The translations under genes and the position numbers were made by a program. The notes under the pieces are model-generated. The model was not told the DNA's origin. It saw only the letters and a list, made by a program, of their open reading frames with translations, and ran no database searches. Source: Sinonovacula constricta (taxonomy: Eukaryota > Mollusca > Bivalvia > Cardiida > Solecurtidae). From it: a stretch of 64,000 nt of DNA. Positions 1-11,831 of the stretch are shown in pieces. The stretch spans positions 27,000,694 through 27,064,693 of the forward strand of contig CM017563.1 in assembly GCA_007844125.1 (NCBI GenBank), given 5' to 3'. Position 1 is the stretch's first letter. The number at the start of each line of letters is the position of its first letter.

Positions 1-287
1 GCACATTTGTCCAGATCTGTGCAGTCAGCTGTATTTGGTTCTACTAAAGATCGAGCTCTATCTAAACCATTTGAATGTTCATCATGTAACGACATTTGAT
101 CATCAGGGTCTGCCCTAAGATTAGGCAGATGATTGCAATCTGAGACAGTCACCACAGATTCAAGATCAATTTCATTCTCAAAAATGTTCGGATTAAAGCC
201 AGATTTTGCCTCGAAATCCTCGTAATTCGTCTTTTCAACACTGCTTAGGTTTTTACACGATTCTTCATCACATTCTTTCAATTCACA
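1..287 (-). CDS. Partial exon, unknown acidic protein
   Basis: On the minus strand one frame is open from a splice acceptor (TTTACTGTAG, AG at 289-288) to the window edge, about 95 codons with no stop. The peptide is rich in Asp, Glu and Ser, with scattered Cys and no domain I recognise. The clean acceptor and ordinary codon use argue for a real exon. There is no start or stop here: the exon continues leftwards outside the window and the upstream exon should lie at higher coordinates. No function can be assigned. Confidence 0.45.
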
Positions 288-514
288 CTACAGTAAATAA
301 CATCAACACAACGGGGTGTCTCGCATGATCGGGCATTTCGAGAGTTGTTTTTATTTTTGCTACAAATTCGGACTTTTATTGATTTCATTACTATTACTAA
401 ACAATTTTAATCATGTTCCTGTAGTACATGTTGTTTCATTTTTCTGGTAAGATTTTTTTTTTTCAAATTTTCTATATCATTGTTAAATAAAACTTCGGAA
501 AGTTGAGAGGAACT

Positions 515-604
515 GTCCGATTAGCTCAGTCGGTAAAGACGCAGCCACTTATGTTTTCAATCCTGCAGGTCAGAGATCGAGACCGCTCGCATTCTCTTTT
601 TTTT
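515..604 (+). repeat. tRNA-derived element (SINE head or tRNA pseudogene)
   Basis: An A-box-like TAGCTCAGTCGG (about 522-533) and a B-box-like GATCGAGACC (575-584) sit at tRNA spacing, and a T8 run (597-604) resembles a Pol III terminator. The acceptor stem does not pair well, so a functional tRNA is unlikely. A SINE head or relic tRNA fits better. Confidence 0.45.
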
Positions 605-756
605 AATAGCCTCTTTTGCTCTATTTCACCAATATTTATATTAGGGACATTTTTGGGGTGACCACAATCATAATTACGGGATAAATGAGTTTCGTTCTCG
701 TAAACACTCCTGATCGTTTCGTCAAAAAAGTAGTCCGGCTTAGAGCAGGTGCGCGA

Positions 757-807
757 ATATCGGTTGATAAAGCTCATCTTTATCACACGGGTTATATCAA
801 CCGATAT
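757..807. repeat. 13-bp inverted repeat (hairpin)
   Basis: ATATCGGTTGATA (757-769) and its exact reverse complement (795-807) flank a 25-nt loop. The hairpin lies just before the first 39-bp satellite unit. It could be a relic transposon end or a structure-prone array border. Confidence 0.5.
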
Positions 808-831
808 TTACAGAGATGGTGGGATAAAAAT

Positions 832-1440
832 ACGTTTGTATGGACCATCACACCTAGTGTAGTATATAAATACGTTTGTATGGAACATCACACCTAGTGT
901 AGTATAAAGTCAGTTCATAAAGACCATTACACCTAGTGTAGTATAAAGTCAGTTTATAAGGACCATCACACCTAGTGTAGTATAAAGTCAGTTCATAAGG
1001 ACTATTACACCAAGTGCAGTATACAAATACGTTTGTATGGACCATCACACCTAGTGTAGTATATAAATACGTTTGTATGGAACATCACACCTAGTGTAGT
1101 ATAAAGTCAGTTCATAAGGACCATTACACCTAGTGTAGTATAAAGTCAGTTTATAAGGACCATCACACCTAGTGTAGTATAAAGTCAGTTTATAAGGACC
1201 ATCACACCTAGTGTAGTATAAAGTCAGTTTATAAGGACCATTACACCTAGTGTAGTATATAAATACGTTTGTATGGACCATCACACCTAGTGTAGTATAA
1301 AGTCAGTTTATAAGGACCATCACACCTAGTGTAGTATAAAGTCAGTTCATAAGGACCATCACACCTAGTGTAGTATAAAGTCAGTTTATAAGGACCATCA
1401 CACCTAGTGTAGTATAAAGTCAGTTCATAAGGACCATTAC
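832..1440. repeat. 39-bp satellite, sub-family A
   Basis: About 15 head-to-tail units of 39 bp with core TAAAGTCAGTTTATAAGGAC followed by CATCACACCTAGTGTAGTA. A variant carrying ATAAATACGTTTGTATGGA recurs at about 830, 870, 1030, 1065 and 1260, so some units were copied as groups. It shares core and period with the next two blocks. Short minus-strand ORFs here are products of the period being divisible by three. Confidence 0.95.
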
Positions 1441-4090
1441 ATATAACGCAAAATAAAGCCGGTTTGTAAGGACCAGCACTAGTAATACAGAATTAAGGCA
1501 GTTTGTATGGACCAGCACTAGTAATACAGAATTAAGGCAGTTTGTATTGACCAGCACAAGTTATACAGAATTAAAGCAGTTTGTATGGAGCAGCACAAGA
1601 AATACAGAATTAAGGCAGTTTGTAAGGACCAGCACAAGTAATACAGAATTAAGGCAGTTTGTATGAACCAGCACTAGTAATACAGAATTAAGGCAGTTTG
1701 TATGGACCAGCACAAGTAATACAGAATTAAGGCAGTTTGTATGGACCAGCACAAGTAATACAGAATTAAGGCAGTTTGTATGGACCAGCACAAGTAATTC
1801 AGAATAAAGGCAGTTTGTAAGGACCAGCACAAGTAATACAGAATTAAGGCAGTTTGTATGGACCAGCACAAGTTATACAGAATTAAGGCAGTTTGTATGG
1901 ACCAGCACAAGTAATACAGAACTAAGGCAGTTTGTATGGACCAGCACAAGAAATTCAGAATAAAGGCAGTTTGTAAGGACCAGCACAAGTAATACAGAAT
2001 TAAGGCAGTTTGTATGGACCAGCACAAGTAATACAGAATTAAGGCAGTTTGTATGGACCAGCACAAGTAATACAGAATTAAGACAGTTTGTATGGACCAG
2101 CACAAGTAATACAGAATTAATGCAGTTTGTATGGACCAGCACAAGTAATACAGAATTAAGGCAGTTTGTATGGACCAGCACAAGTAATATAGAATTAAGG
2201 CAGTTTGTACGGACCAGCACAAGTAATACAGAATTAAGGCAGTTTGTATGGACCAGCACAAGTAATACAGAATTAAGGTAGTTTGTATGGACCAGCACAA
2301 GTAATACAGAATTAAGGCCGTTTGTATGGACCAGCACAAGTAATACAGAACTAAGGCAGTTTGTGTGGACCAGCACAATTAATACCAAATTAAGGCAGAG
2401 TGAGGACCGCAAAAGTAATACAGAATTAAGGGAGTTTGTATGGACCAGCACAAGTAATACAGAAACCTAAGGCAGTTGTATGGACCAGCACTAGTAATAC
2501 AGAATTAAGGCAGTTTGTATGGACCAGCACAAGTAATACAGAATTAAGGCAGTTTGTATGGACCAGCACAAGTTATACAGAATTAAGGCAGTTTGTATGG
2601 ACCAGCACAAGAAATTCAGAATAAAGGCAGTTTGTAAGGACCAGCACAAGTAATACAGAATTAAGGCAGTTTGTATGGACCAGCACAAGTAATACAGAAT
2701 TAAGGCAGTTTGTATGGACCAGCACAAGTAATACAGAATTAAGACATTTTGTATGGACCAGCACAAGCAATACAGAAATAAGGCAGTTTGTAAGGACCAG
2801 CACAAGTTATACAGAATTAAGGCAGTTCGTAAGGACCAGCACAAGAAATACAGAATTAAGGCAGTTTGTATGGACCAGCACAAGTAATACAGAATTAAGG
2901 CAGTTTGTAAGGACCAGCACAAGTAATACAGAATTAATGCAGTTTGTATGGACCAGCACAAGTAATACAGAATTAAGGCAGTTTGTATGGACCAGCACAA
3001 GTAATACAGAATTAAGGCAGTTTGTATGGACCAGCACAAGTAATACAGAATTAAGGCAGTTTGTATGGACCAGCACAAGTAATACAGAATTAAGGCAGTT
3101 TGTATGGACCAGCACAAGTAATACAGAATTAAGGCAGTTTGTATGGACCAGCACAAGTAATACAGAATTAAGGCAGTTTGTATGGACCAGCACAAGTAAT
3201 ACAGAATTAAGGCAGTTTGTATGGACCAGCACAAGTAATACAGAACTAAGGCAGTTTGTATAAACCAGCACTAGTAATACAGAATTAAGGCCGTTTGTAT
3301 GGACCAGCACAAGTAATACAGAACTAAGGCAGTTTGTATGGACCAGCACAATTAATACAAAATTAAGGCAGATTGTATGGACCAGCACAAGTAATACAGA
3401 ATTAAGGCAGTTTGTATGGACCAGCACTAGTAATACAGAATTAAGGTAGTTTGTATGGACCAGCACAAGTAATACAAAATTAAGGCAGATTGTATGGACC
3501 AGCACATGTAATACAGAATTAAGGCAGTTTGTATGGACCAGCACAAGTAATACAGAATTAAGGCAGTTTGTATGGACCAGCACAAGTAATACAGAATTAA
3601 GGCAGTTTGTATGGACCAGCACAAGTAATACAGAATTAAGGCAGTTTGTATGGACCAGCACAAGTAATACAGAACTAAGGCAGTTTGTATGGACCAGCAC
3701 AAGTAATACAAAATTTAGGCAGATTGTATGGACCAGCACAAGTAATACAGAATTAAGGCAGATTGTATGGACCAGCACAAGTAATACAGAATTAAGGCAG
3801 TTTGTATGGACCAGCACAAGTAATACAGAACTAAGGCAGTTTGTATGAACCAGCACTAGTAATACAGAATTAAGGCAGTTTGTATGGACCAGCACAAGTA
3901 ATACAGAATTAAGGCAGTTTGTAAGGACCAGCACAAGTAATACAGAATTAAGGCAGTTTGTATGGACCAGCACAAGTAATACAGAATTAAGGCAGTTTGT
4001 AAGGACCAGCACAAGTCATAAAGAATTAAAGCAGTTTGTATGGACCAGCACAAGTAATACAGAATTAAGGCAGTTTGTAAGGACAATCTC
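1441..4090. repeat. 39-bp satellite, sub-family B
   Basis: About 68 tandem 39-bp units reading roughly AGTAATACAGAATTAAGGCA then GTTTGTATGGACCAGCACA. Identity between units is high, with runs of near-identical monomers at 2,940-3,240. Long minus-strand ORFs (up to 401 codons, in two frames at once) and a 108-codon plus-strand ORF come from the 39-bp period and are not taken as genes. Confidence 0.96.
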
Positions 4091-6350
4091 ATCTAACCCA
4101 GAATAAAGTGGAATAATGGAACCCGTACATGTAATTCAGAATAAAGTGTGTATTGTTTTTTTAAAGCATATGGAATGTAGAATAAATTACATTTTGTGTA
4201 GAATAAAATAAGTTTGTAACGACAAGCACATCTAATGTAGAATAAAGTCAGTTTGTAACGTAAAGCACATCTTATGTGGAATAAAGTCAGTTAGTAACGT
4301 CAAGCACATCTTATGTGGAATAAAGTCAGTTAGTAAGGACGAACTCATCTAGTACAGTATAAAGTCAGTTCGTAAGGACCAGCCCATCTAATGTGGAATA
4401 AGGACAGTTTGCTAGGACGAACTCATCAAATATAGTATAAAGTCAGTTCGTAAGGACCAGCCCATCTAATGTGGAATAAGGACAGTTTGCTAGGACGAAC
4501 TCATCAAATACAGTATAAAGTCAGTTCGTAAGGACCAGCCCATCTAATGTGGAATAAGGACAGTTTGCTAGGACGAACTCATCTAATATAGTATAAAGTC
4601 AGTTCGTAAGGACCAGCCCATCTAATGTTGAATAAGGACAGTTTGCTAGGACGAACTCATCTAATATAGTATAAAGTCAGTTCGTAAGGACCAGCCCATC
4701 TAATGTTGAATAAGGACAGTTTGCTAGGACGAACTCATCTAATATAGTATAAAGTCAGTTCGTAAGGACCAGCCCATCTAATGTGGAATAAGGACAGTTT
4801 GCTAGGACGAACTCATCTAATATAGTATAAAGTCAGTTCGTAAGGACCAGCTCATCTAATGTTGAATAAGGACAGTTTGCTAGGACGAACTCATCTAATA
4901 TAGTATAAAGTCAGTTCGTAAGGACCAGCCCATCTAATGTTGAATAAGGACAGTTTGCTAGGACGAACTCATCTAATATAGTATAAAGTCAGTTCGTAAG
5001 GACCAGCCCATCTAATGTGGAATAAGGACAGTTTGCTAGGACGAACTCATCTAATATAGTATAAAGTCAGTTCGTTAGGACCAGCCCATCTAATGTTGAA
5101 TAAGGACAGTTTGCTAGGACGAACTCATCTAATATAGTATAAAGTCAGTTCGTAAGGACCAGCCCATCTAATGTTGAATAAGGACAGTTTGCTAGGACGA
5201 ACTCATCAAATATAGTATAAAGTCAATTCGTAAGGACCAGCCCATCTAATGTGGAAAAAAGGACAGTTTGCTAGGACGAAATCATCAAATATAGTATAAA
5301 GTCAGTTCGTAAGGACCAGCCCATCTTATGTTGAATAAGGACAGTTTGCTAGGACGAACTCATCTAATATAGTATAAAGTCAGTTCGTAAGGACCAGCCC
5401 ATCTAATGTTGAATAAGGACAGTTTGCTAGGACGAACTCATCAAATATAGTATAAAGTCAATTCGTAAGGACCAGCCCATCTAATGTGGAAAAAAGGACA
5501 GTTTGCTAGGACGAAATCATCAAATATAGTATAAAGTCAGTTCGTAAGGACCAGCCCATCTTATGTTGAATAAGGACAGTTTGCTAGGACGAACTCATCT
5601 AATATAGTATAAAGTCAGTTCGTAAGGACCAGCTCATCTAATGTGGAATAAGGACAGTTTGCTAGGACGAACTCATCTAATATAGTATAAAGTCAGTTCG
5701 TAAGGACCAGCCCATCTAATGTGGAAAAAAGGACAGTTTGCTAGGACGAACTCATCTAATATAGTATAAAGTCAGTTCGTAAGGACCAGCCCATCTAATG
5801 TGGAATAAGGACAGTTTGCTAGGACGAACTCATCAAATATAGTATAAAGTCAGTTCGTAAGGACCAGCCCATCTAATGTGGAATAAGGACAGTTTGCTAG
5901 GACGAAATCATCAAATATAGTATAAAGTCAGTTCGTAAGGACAAGCCCATCTAATGTGGAAAAAAGGACAGTTTGCTAGGACGAAATCATCAAATATAGT
6001 ATAAAGTCAGTTCGTAAGGACCAGCACATCTAATGTGGAATAAGGACAGTTTGCTAGGACGAACTCATCAAATATAGTATAAAGTCAGTTCGTAAAGACC
6101 AGCCCATCTAATGTGGAATAAGGACAGTTTGCTAGGACGAACTCATCTAATATAGTATAAAGTCAATTTATAACGACCCGCACATATAATTTAGAATAAG
6201 GTCAGTTTTTAAGGACGATCTCAAATTAATAGATTATATGATTAAAAAACGTATGTACAGAATTTGTAAGGAGGAGCAAATTCAATGTAGAATAAACTCA
6301 TCTTGTATTGTATTTCATTTAATGTAGAAGAAAGTCAGTTTGTAATGACA
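4091..6350. repeat. 39-bp satellite, sub-family C (78-bp dimer)
   Basis: After a transition zone (4,091-4,330) the array becomes a two-monomer unit of 78 bp. One half contains AGTATAAAGTCAGTTCGTAA and the other AATAAGGACAGTTTGCTAGG; the 78-bp spacing can be counted directly (4401, 4479). About 23 dimers run to 6,170, then units decay to 6,350. A longer repetition of about 235 bp (three dimers plus one base) shows at 5,221 and 5,456 through a shared CAATTCG variant. Confidence 0.95.
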
Positions 6351-6947
6351 AACATTTAAATAAGGAATATTTTGCTAGCGATTTATGGTGAATTTGCCAG
6401 CTCTCTCGTGTGCGTTCATACTGCATAAACCGTTCCAAAATAAGAGTCATTCCTTATATTTATATTTCCCCCTTTCATTTTGTTACTTTTACACGCTGAT
6501 TATTTACTAAATATCTTTTCGTTTGCAATGAAAGGGGAAGCACCACGTCCAGTTTTTCCAAAGGCGAGAACATCTATTACATCCTTCGACCGCTTCACAG
6601 CCTAGTTCCGCGAAAACAAGTAGTACGTTTTGAACGTTGGTCGAACAGCATTTCGAACTTGAATATGTTAGTAACGTATTTCTTAATAGTTTATATGATT
6701 GAAAAAACACATTTATATGACAAAAGTTAGTGTCTCGTTTTAAAATATTGTTTTCTTTCCTCTGTTTTACATATGCGTGTTTAAAGAAACCAGGGCACCC
6801 TCGTGACAAGTTTGGAAAGCAAGTGTTTTCGCGGATTAAATTACTATTCTCGAGCTCTGTGAGTGATTGTTTTATTTAAACATCGATCATGTAACTTCAT
6901 AGTTTGTGTGTAAGACGTGTACATTCAATTTTATTCAAGATTTAAGC
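6351..6947. other. AT-rich spacer
   Basis: No recognisable gene. A 100-codon minus-strand ORF (6,507-6,809) and a 26-codon plus-strand ORF starting at 6,529 show no family features. The first bases still hold decayed satellite words. Confidence 0.5.
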
Positions 6948-7087
6948 CAGTGGCGGATCCAGGATTTCAGAAGTGGGGGTTCGACTCAATGAAGTCAAAT
7001 TTTTTAACAGCGTCGTACCCACAAACTTCGTAACTCAAACAACAAAAAGAGTAAAGAAATCGGTGAGAATAGGCGGATCCGCCTTTG
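6948..7087. mobile_element. hAT-like MITE, 140 bp
   Basis: The left end CAGTGGCGGATCC is matched at the right end by GGATCCGCCTTTG, whose reverse complement agrees at 11 of 13 positions. The flanking octamers ATTTAAGC (6,940-6,947) and AGTAAAGC (7,088-7,095) agree at 6 of 8, as expected for an old 8-bp target duplication. CAG-starting ends and 8-bp duplications are typical of hAT elements. There is no coding capacity. Confidence 0.6.
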
Positions 7088-7095
7088 AGTAAAGC

Positions 7096-8107
7096 GTTTT
7101 ATGTTTGACTTCGTTCATTTTTGATGTTGAATTAGGGAAAATACAAAGCGTATGTAAATATAATTATAAGGAAGTTTGTCTAATTTATAATTTTATTAAA
7201 ACAAAGTAAAAAAACACATCAATACTATATACGTCTGATCACCTGATTCAATAATAGATTTATAAGCCCAAATGGATTTATTTGCATTAGGAAAATCAAT
7301 TTACACTGAATTTGAGGTTAACCTAGAACTAATGGCAAACGTTTTAAAAACTGGATTTTCTGAAACTAGTATGTATGTACTTATAAAAAGTCCTGAACTT
7401 TTGCAGTTGCATTAGCTGAGAAAATGAGGCCCAAATGTACATCATTAGTGTGTAATATGAAATGAGCCACCTTTTTATACATAGTTTGAATAATATAAAC
7501 ACAAGCTATTATCAATCATTACAAGCAACTATTTACACATGTAAAGCAAGATATGGTCAATATTTTAATTAGAATTGTACAGTACACAAAATTAAGTGCA
7601 ATTTATGTATATTTTTAAGTTACAAAGCTCTTTTTAAAATCTCCACGTTTTTCATATCAAAAAGTATCATTGCTATGTTTGCTATATACATGTATGTATA
7701 TTTTATGCAGTAAAACATGAATTGAGTTAACTTATGCTTAAAACATGCAGTTAGGCTATTGATTGATTTTGTGCTGAAATCAAATCAACGCAATAAACCA
7801 CTTCCATGGGTCTGCTCAAAAAGGAACACATCTAATGAGCAAACAATGCTTATAATTAACAATATTTAACAATATTTGACAATTTATGGTCTATACATAC
7901 ATAGTTTTTGTTAACAGAGCTAGTATGACATATATTCTAACATATGTTCATCGTTATATGATAAAGTAACATAAGCATTGTATATACAGAGATACACACA
8001 AGCATACACAAAAACAGAAAAGCCATTATACCTCTGTCCATGTTTTAAGCATCATCTACAATTTCTTTTAAGTCAGAGAGAGCCATGGAGTTTGAACAAG
8101 ACACTCC
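7096..8107. other. AT-rich spacer downstream of the nuclease-like pseudogene
   Basis: Low-complexity AT-rich sequence without open frames of interest. It lies 3' of the minus-strand pseudogene and may include its former 3' UTR. Nothing else is visible. Confidence 0.5.
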
Positions 8108-11018
8108 TTAACACTCTTTGCATGCACTGGAACAAACTAGGCCATGCCTTCGACAAGAACACCGTTTAGAATCGCAGTGTATTTTACAGCCGCATCTCAC
8201 TTTTTGAAGCAGTTGTTCAGGTGCTGGTGGAAGTGTCATCTTCACAGGAACAAGTCTGTCTTTTTTCATTTTTCCATCCATAGTCTAAAGGGTTAAGGGC
8301 TGTTTCCCCATTCACACCTGGGTTTGGTAAAATACTCTAAGACTGTGTTGTGCTGTTGCATCTGATGTTGGTGGCAGTGTCTGAACTTGAACGAAGCTGC
8401 TGTTGGTGATAACCTTCGAAGTAAAGTTCTTGTAGCGCAGTCGGTTCAAATTCTGAGCATTAGACCCATCATATACAGCTAACATCAGTGATTCACCACA
8501 TTGCCCTATTGAACTAGAGGTTGTAGCAGCCAAGAAATTCTCACAAAAGCCACGAAAAGATGGTTTCTTTTGGAATAGTTTGAGCACAGAAGATTTGCCA
8601 ATTCCAAATATCCTCGATGTTGTATCACATCCTGTAAAGGCATGCAGTAATGGAAGGCTGTGACAGAGTGCAGTTCCTTGTGATGTGTAGCTTTTATGTC
8701 CCATATCTTTATGGTCTTTGTTGTTTTTGAAGCAGATCTAAATTGAATTTGTTTTAAATCTGCGGTGGGGTGGTGAAGTAGAAGTACCAACAAATCCGTG
8801 TCATCACCTATCACTGTTGTGTGGTTTTGTCTTGTAAGATTTATTGCTGTATCAACAATCATTGTGTCAGCATCTCCTTGTGCATGCAAGACCTTAATGC
8901 CATCATAAGTCAAGCATACACCTAACATGTCAATAAAAGCCTGTTTATTTTCCTGGTTGTTGAGGAAGACTTCTTTCTTCATGCGGAGAGGTGTATCAGT
9001 TGAAAATCTTACATCTTTGGTGTCAGGTCCACTTTTGTAGCCGTCAAAAACAACTGTAGTGAGATTTTGGTATCTCTGCTTTAAAAAGCAAGAGTAGCTT
9101 TGACATATGTCATGAAATGTGTTTCCATCTTTCCATAGAAGTCTATGAAGAAGCGATCCCCCACCAACAATAACCGTATGGGATGGTGCCACATTGGTGG
9201 GTGTGCATTCTTCAAGTCAAGATTGCGTCAGCACAGCAAGTGTCGACTTGGAAAACCATTGTTGTCGAAAAGAGATGATGGTAAACTGGATAGCTCAAAC
9301 TGGAAAACAGAAGACATATCGTCATACCTTTTAAACCGTTTTATCTGTTGACCTGTTTTCAATTATAATTTATTTTTTTACCAGATAGTTTTTATATTTT
9401 TCTATATTTTACATGCGTAGTTTGGTTTTAACCTGATTACGCTCTATTCACATTTAACTTTGTATTCGGCGCCGTATAACCTGTTAAGTGTCGGTGTGCC
9501 GTAAAACCCAAACAAATAAACAAATAAAGAAGACATATCCTCAATATACCTGTCAGCAGCTTTTGTAAGACGCTGGAATAATAGCTGAGTGTCAATATGC
9601 AGGACTTTCCCATCTAATTTCAAGTGACCTCTCGTTTATTGGAATTGATTGCAATGAACGTTTAAAGGTATACTTGTGTTGGGGTGTACCAGTCATTCCC
9701 CGAACTATAACCTCTCCAATGGCCTGGACACGATCAACATTCGCAGAGTCGCCAGCGGTGACGCCACTTTCAATGTTTCTTAGTTTTGTTTCTGTGGAAT
9801 CAAATGGTCGTCATATTCTATGAGTCTCTGGAAACTCTTGACTTTGTGGTTTCCTTGTGCTGCTCACTTCTTTTGTACACCGTTTGACTGAATTCCTGCA
9901 TAGCTGAATTCATTTTCAGACATATTGGCATGGATAGTAGCCACTTAGTTCTTAGACTTTCTGAAAATCCTTCTGTAGACTTCAATGACCTCATTAAGAC
10001 TTGTTCTATAACAAGATCTGTGGATAGACCGGACCAATTATGCTCGCTTCGTCTTATTACATGGGCTCCACTCTTGAAAGCAGTGTACACTTCTAGATCT
10101 GTCTCAGGTAATGACAGCATGTTTTGCAAATAGATGTATGCACTTTTGAGGTAGAGGTTATGACCTGATGAGGCAAAAAATGGGAGCATTTTTGTAAGCT
10201 TTCCAGATGCAATGACCAGTCACCAGTTCGTTCAGCTTGAATAAAGCGTTCTAGTAACGAAACCATATCCATGTACTGGAACCATAAGCATGCTGTGCGA
10301 TTGTTTGCCATCTTCACTCGTTCAGCTTCACAAAGGAGAACAATGTTTCGTAGGCCTTGAGTCATGATCACATCATTTGCAGTCTGAAGCCCCTTTTTCA
10401 AGATTGTCATACACCAATGCAAGGCTTTGCAAATCTTCTTTCTTCATGTAACTGTCTGAACATTGGTATTGGTCTGAGGTTTGCTGCAATAGCTCCATGT
10501 CTGTAGTGTCTGCGAGGCCACCAGTGTTGTTGTTGCAATCAGTTCTGCGAAGTAGAGTTCCTTCTAGATGGAGAAGTGTAAGTACATTGTCTACTAGCAT
10601 GTGTCCGTGAATTGCACGTTGAACAGCCTTCCCCGACTGAATGTGCGTCACAGAGTTTCCAGTATATGGTTTCCAAAAGCTCCTTCAGGTCCTGATCCAG
10701 ACATTATTTGACCTATGCAACCCAGGAAACTCATTTCAATGTGAAATGCTCCTAGACGAAGTAATATGTTCTTCAGTAAACTCTGCGAGGTCTGTGTTGA
10801 CACTATATCTGATGCCTTCTGAAATAGTGGCTGGTCAAATGTCAGAACTGGTGTCCTTGCATATTTCCGAGCTTGTTCACAATGTGCTTTGTGGTATATA
10901 TGCAGTTGACATCACCTGAGTTAAGGTCAATCATGGGTAAGAACGTAATAGTTGACTTCTTCAGAAGTGAGTCAGCACATTGATCAAATGTCTCCATGAA
11001 ACCTGACCAACTTGGTCA
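8108..11018 (-). pseudogene. FEN/PIN-like nuclease-family gene, broken copy
   Basis: Homology runs along the minus strand in several frames. In order: an N-terminal piece with FLPMIDLNSG (near 10,940); GAFHIEMSFLGCIGQ (near 10,720); GHMLVDNVL; a stretch with GLSTDLVIEQVLMRSLKST (9,818-10,189); a nuclease-like part with VVFDGY, GDADTMIVDTA and GDDTDLLVLL; then HAFTGCDTTS followed by FGIGKSS, which recalls the helix-turn-helix of FEN/XPG nucleases. The tail is Cys-rich (CGC, CSC, C..H, CKEC) and ends with TAA at 8,110-8,108. I recognise this as a large, uncharacterised invertebrate family, often multicopy. At least six frame changes or stops plus a retroposon at 9,325-9,528 show that it is dead. 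The nuclease role is inferred from spaced acidic residues; activity is unproven. Confidence 0.75.
9325..9528 (+). mobile_element. Short retroposon (LINE/SINE 3' end) with target duplication
   Basis: About 200 bp ending in GTAAAACCCAAACAAATAAA with a repeated AAATA tail. It is flanked by 15-bp direct repeats starting GAAGACATATC (9,310-9,324 and 9,529-9,543, one mismatch). Removing it rejoins the surrounding pseudogene. A homologous copy lies in opposite orientation at 27,385-27,585. Tail and duplication length point to target-primed reverse transcription. No coding frame is present. Confidence 0.75.
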
Positions 11019-11831
11019 TTGTTAACGTAATGGCCATACTATCTTTGAGGTCTTTGCAGTTGTAAAATTAATAAGGTGATACCTTTTTACCATAAAAACA
11101 AAACAAACACTTACTGGTTTTAAAAAAATGTAAGAAAAAAAGTTACAAAAAGTATTGAAATTATATTTTTTTTGACCTGACTGAGCTTCCATAGACAAAA
11201 AAAATCCCAACATAACCGGATGTCGTTGTGTAAATTTTATTTTCTGTTATGTCACGAACTTAAAAAAACCCAACAAAATACAAGAAAAAAACCCCTGAAT
11301 ATATGTGTTTGCATGCTTACTGCATTATTTTATCGTATTTATTACTTTATTTATATATTATATTTGTAATGAACCAAGCGGGAACAGTTTGCCGATGACG
11401 ATTTTTTTAAAAAGTTATTCGTCAAAATAATCGTTAAATCATGACAATAACTATTGAACATGACGTAAAGTGAGGTAAATTTCAAGTAAACACTCTGTTT
11501 CTTACCTCAAACGTTATACAGTTTTCAACACGCAGGTTGTTTACGGAGAAGAGAAAATTGTAGGGGGCGCCGCCATTGTTACTTTCTGTGACGTCACACC
11601 AGAGCGCGTGAAATTTACTGGTATGGAGGCGCAGCCTGTCATAGCCTCAAAATGTCAACTTTCGCAATTTTCAACCACTAATATAATTATATAGTATATC
11701 TTTTTTATTGCACAAGTAAAATTTCGGGACTTTTTATGGTAACTACTTAGGAATATATTCTTCCAACTGACGTAGATAAAAATTCTTTAGCAATTAGTTC
11801 TACGTCAACCTTTTCATTGGTTAGACTACTT
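11019..11831. other. Spacer between pseudogene and terminal exon
   Basis: AT-rich apart from a GC-rich patch at 11,560-11,640, listed separately. Part of it should be the 3' UTR of the minus-strand exon at 11,832-12,084. Confidence 0.4.
11560..11640. promoter_or_regulatory. Candidate promoter patch (CRE and YY1-like)
   Basis: A perfect CRE palindrome TGACGTCA lies at 11,589-11,596, next to GGGCGCCGCCATTG, which holds a YY1-like GCCGCCAT. The patch is GC-rich in an AT-rich setting. No first exon is identifiable, so it may be the promoter of an unseen transcript or a repeat fragment. Confidence 0.25.

Noticed and set aside
515..590. Functional tRNA gene
   Set aside because: A- and B-box-like words exist but acceptor and T stems do not pair properly.
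1561..4092. Minus-strand ORFs of up to 401 codons with 13-residue repeats
   Set aside because: Same effect of the 39-bp satellite period; two frames are open at once and no start context or neighbouring exon supports coding.
7978..8169. 63-codon plus-strand ORF
   Set aside because: Antisense to the Cys-rich tail of the nuclease-like pseudogene, which explains the sequence better.
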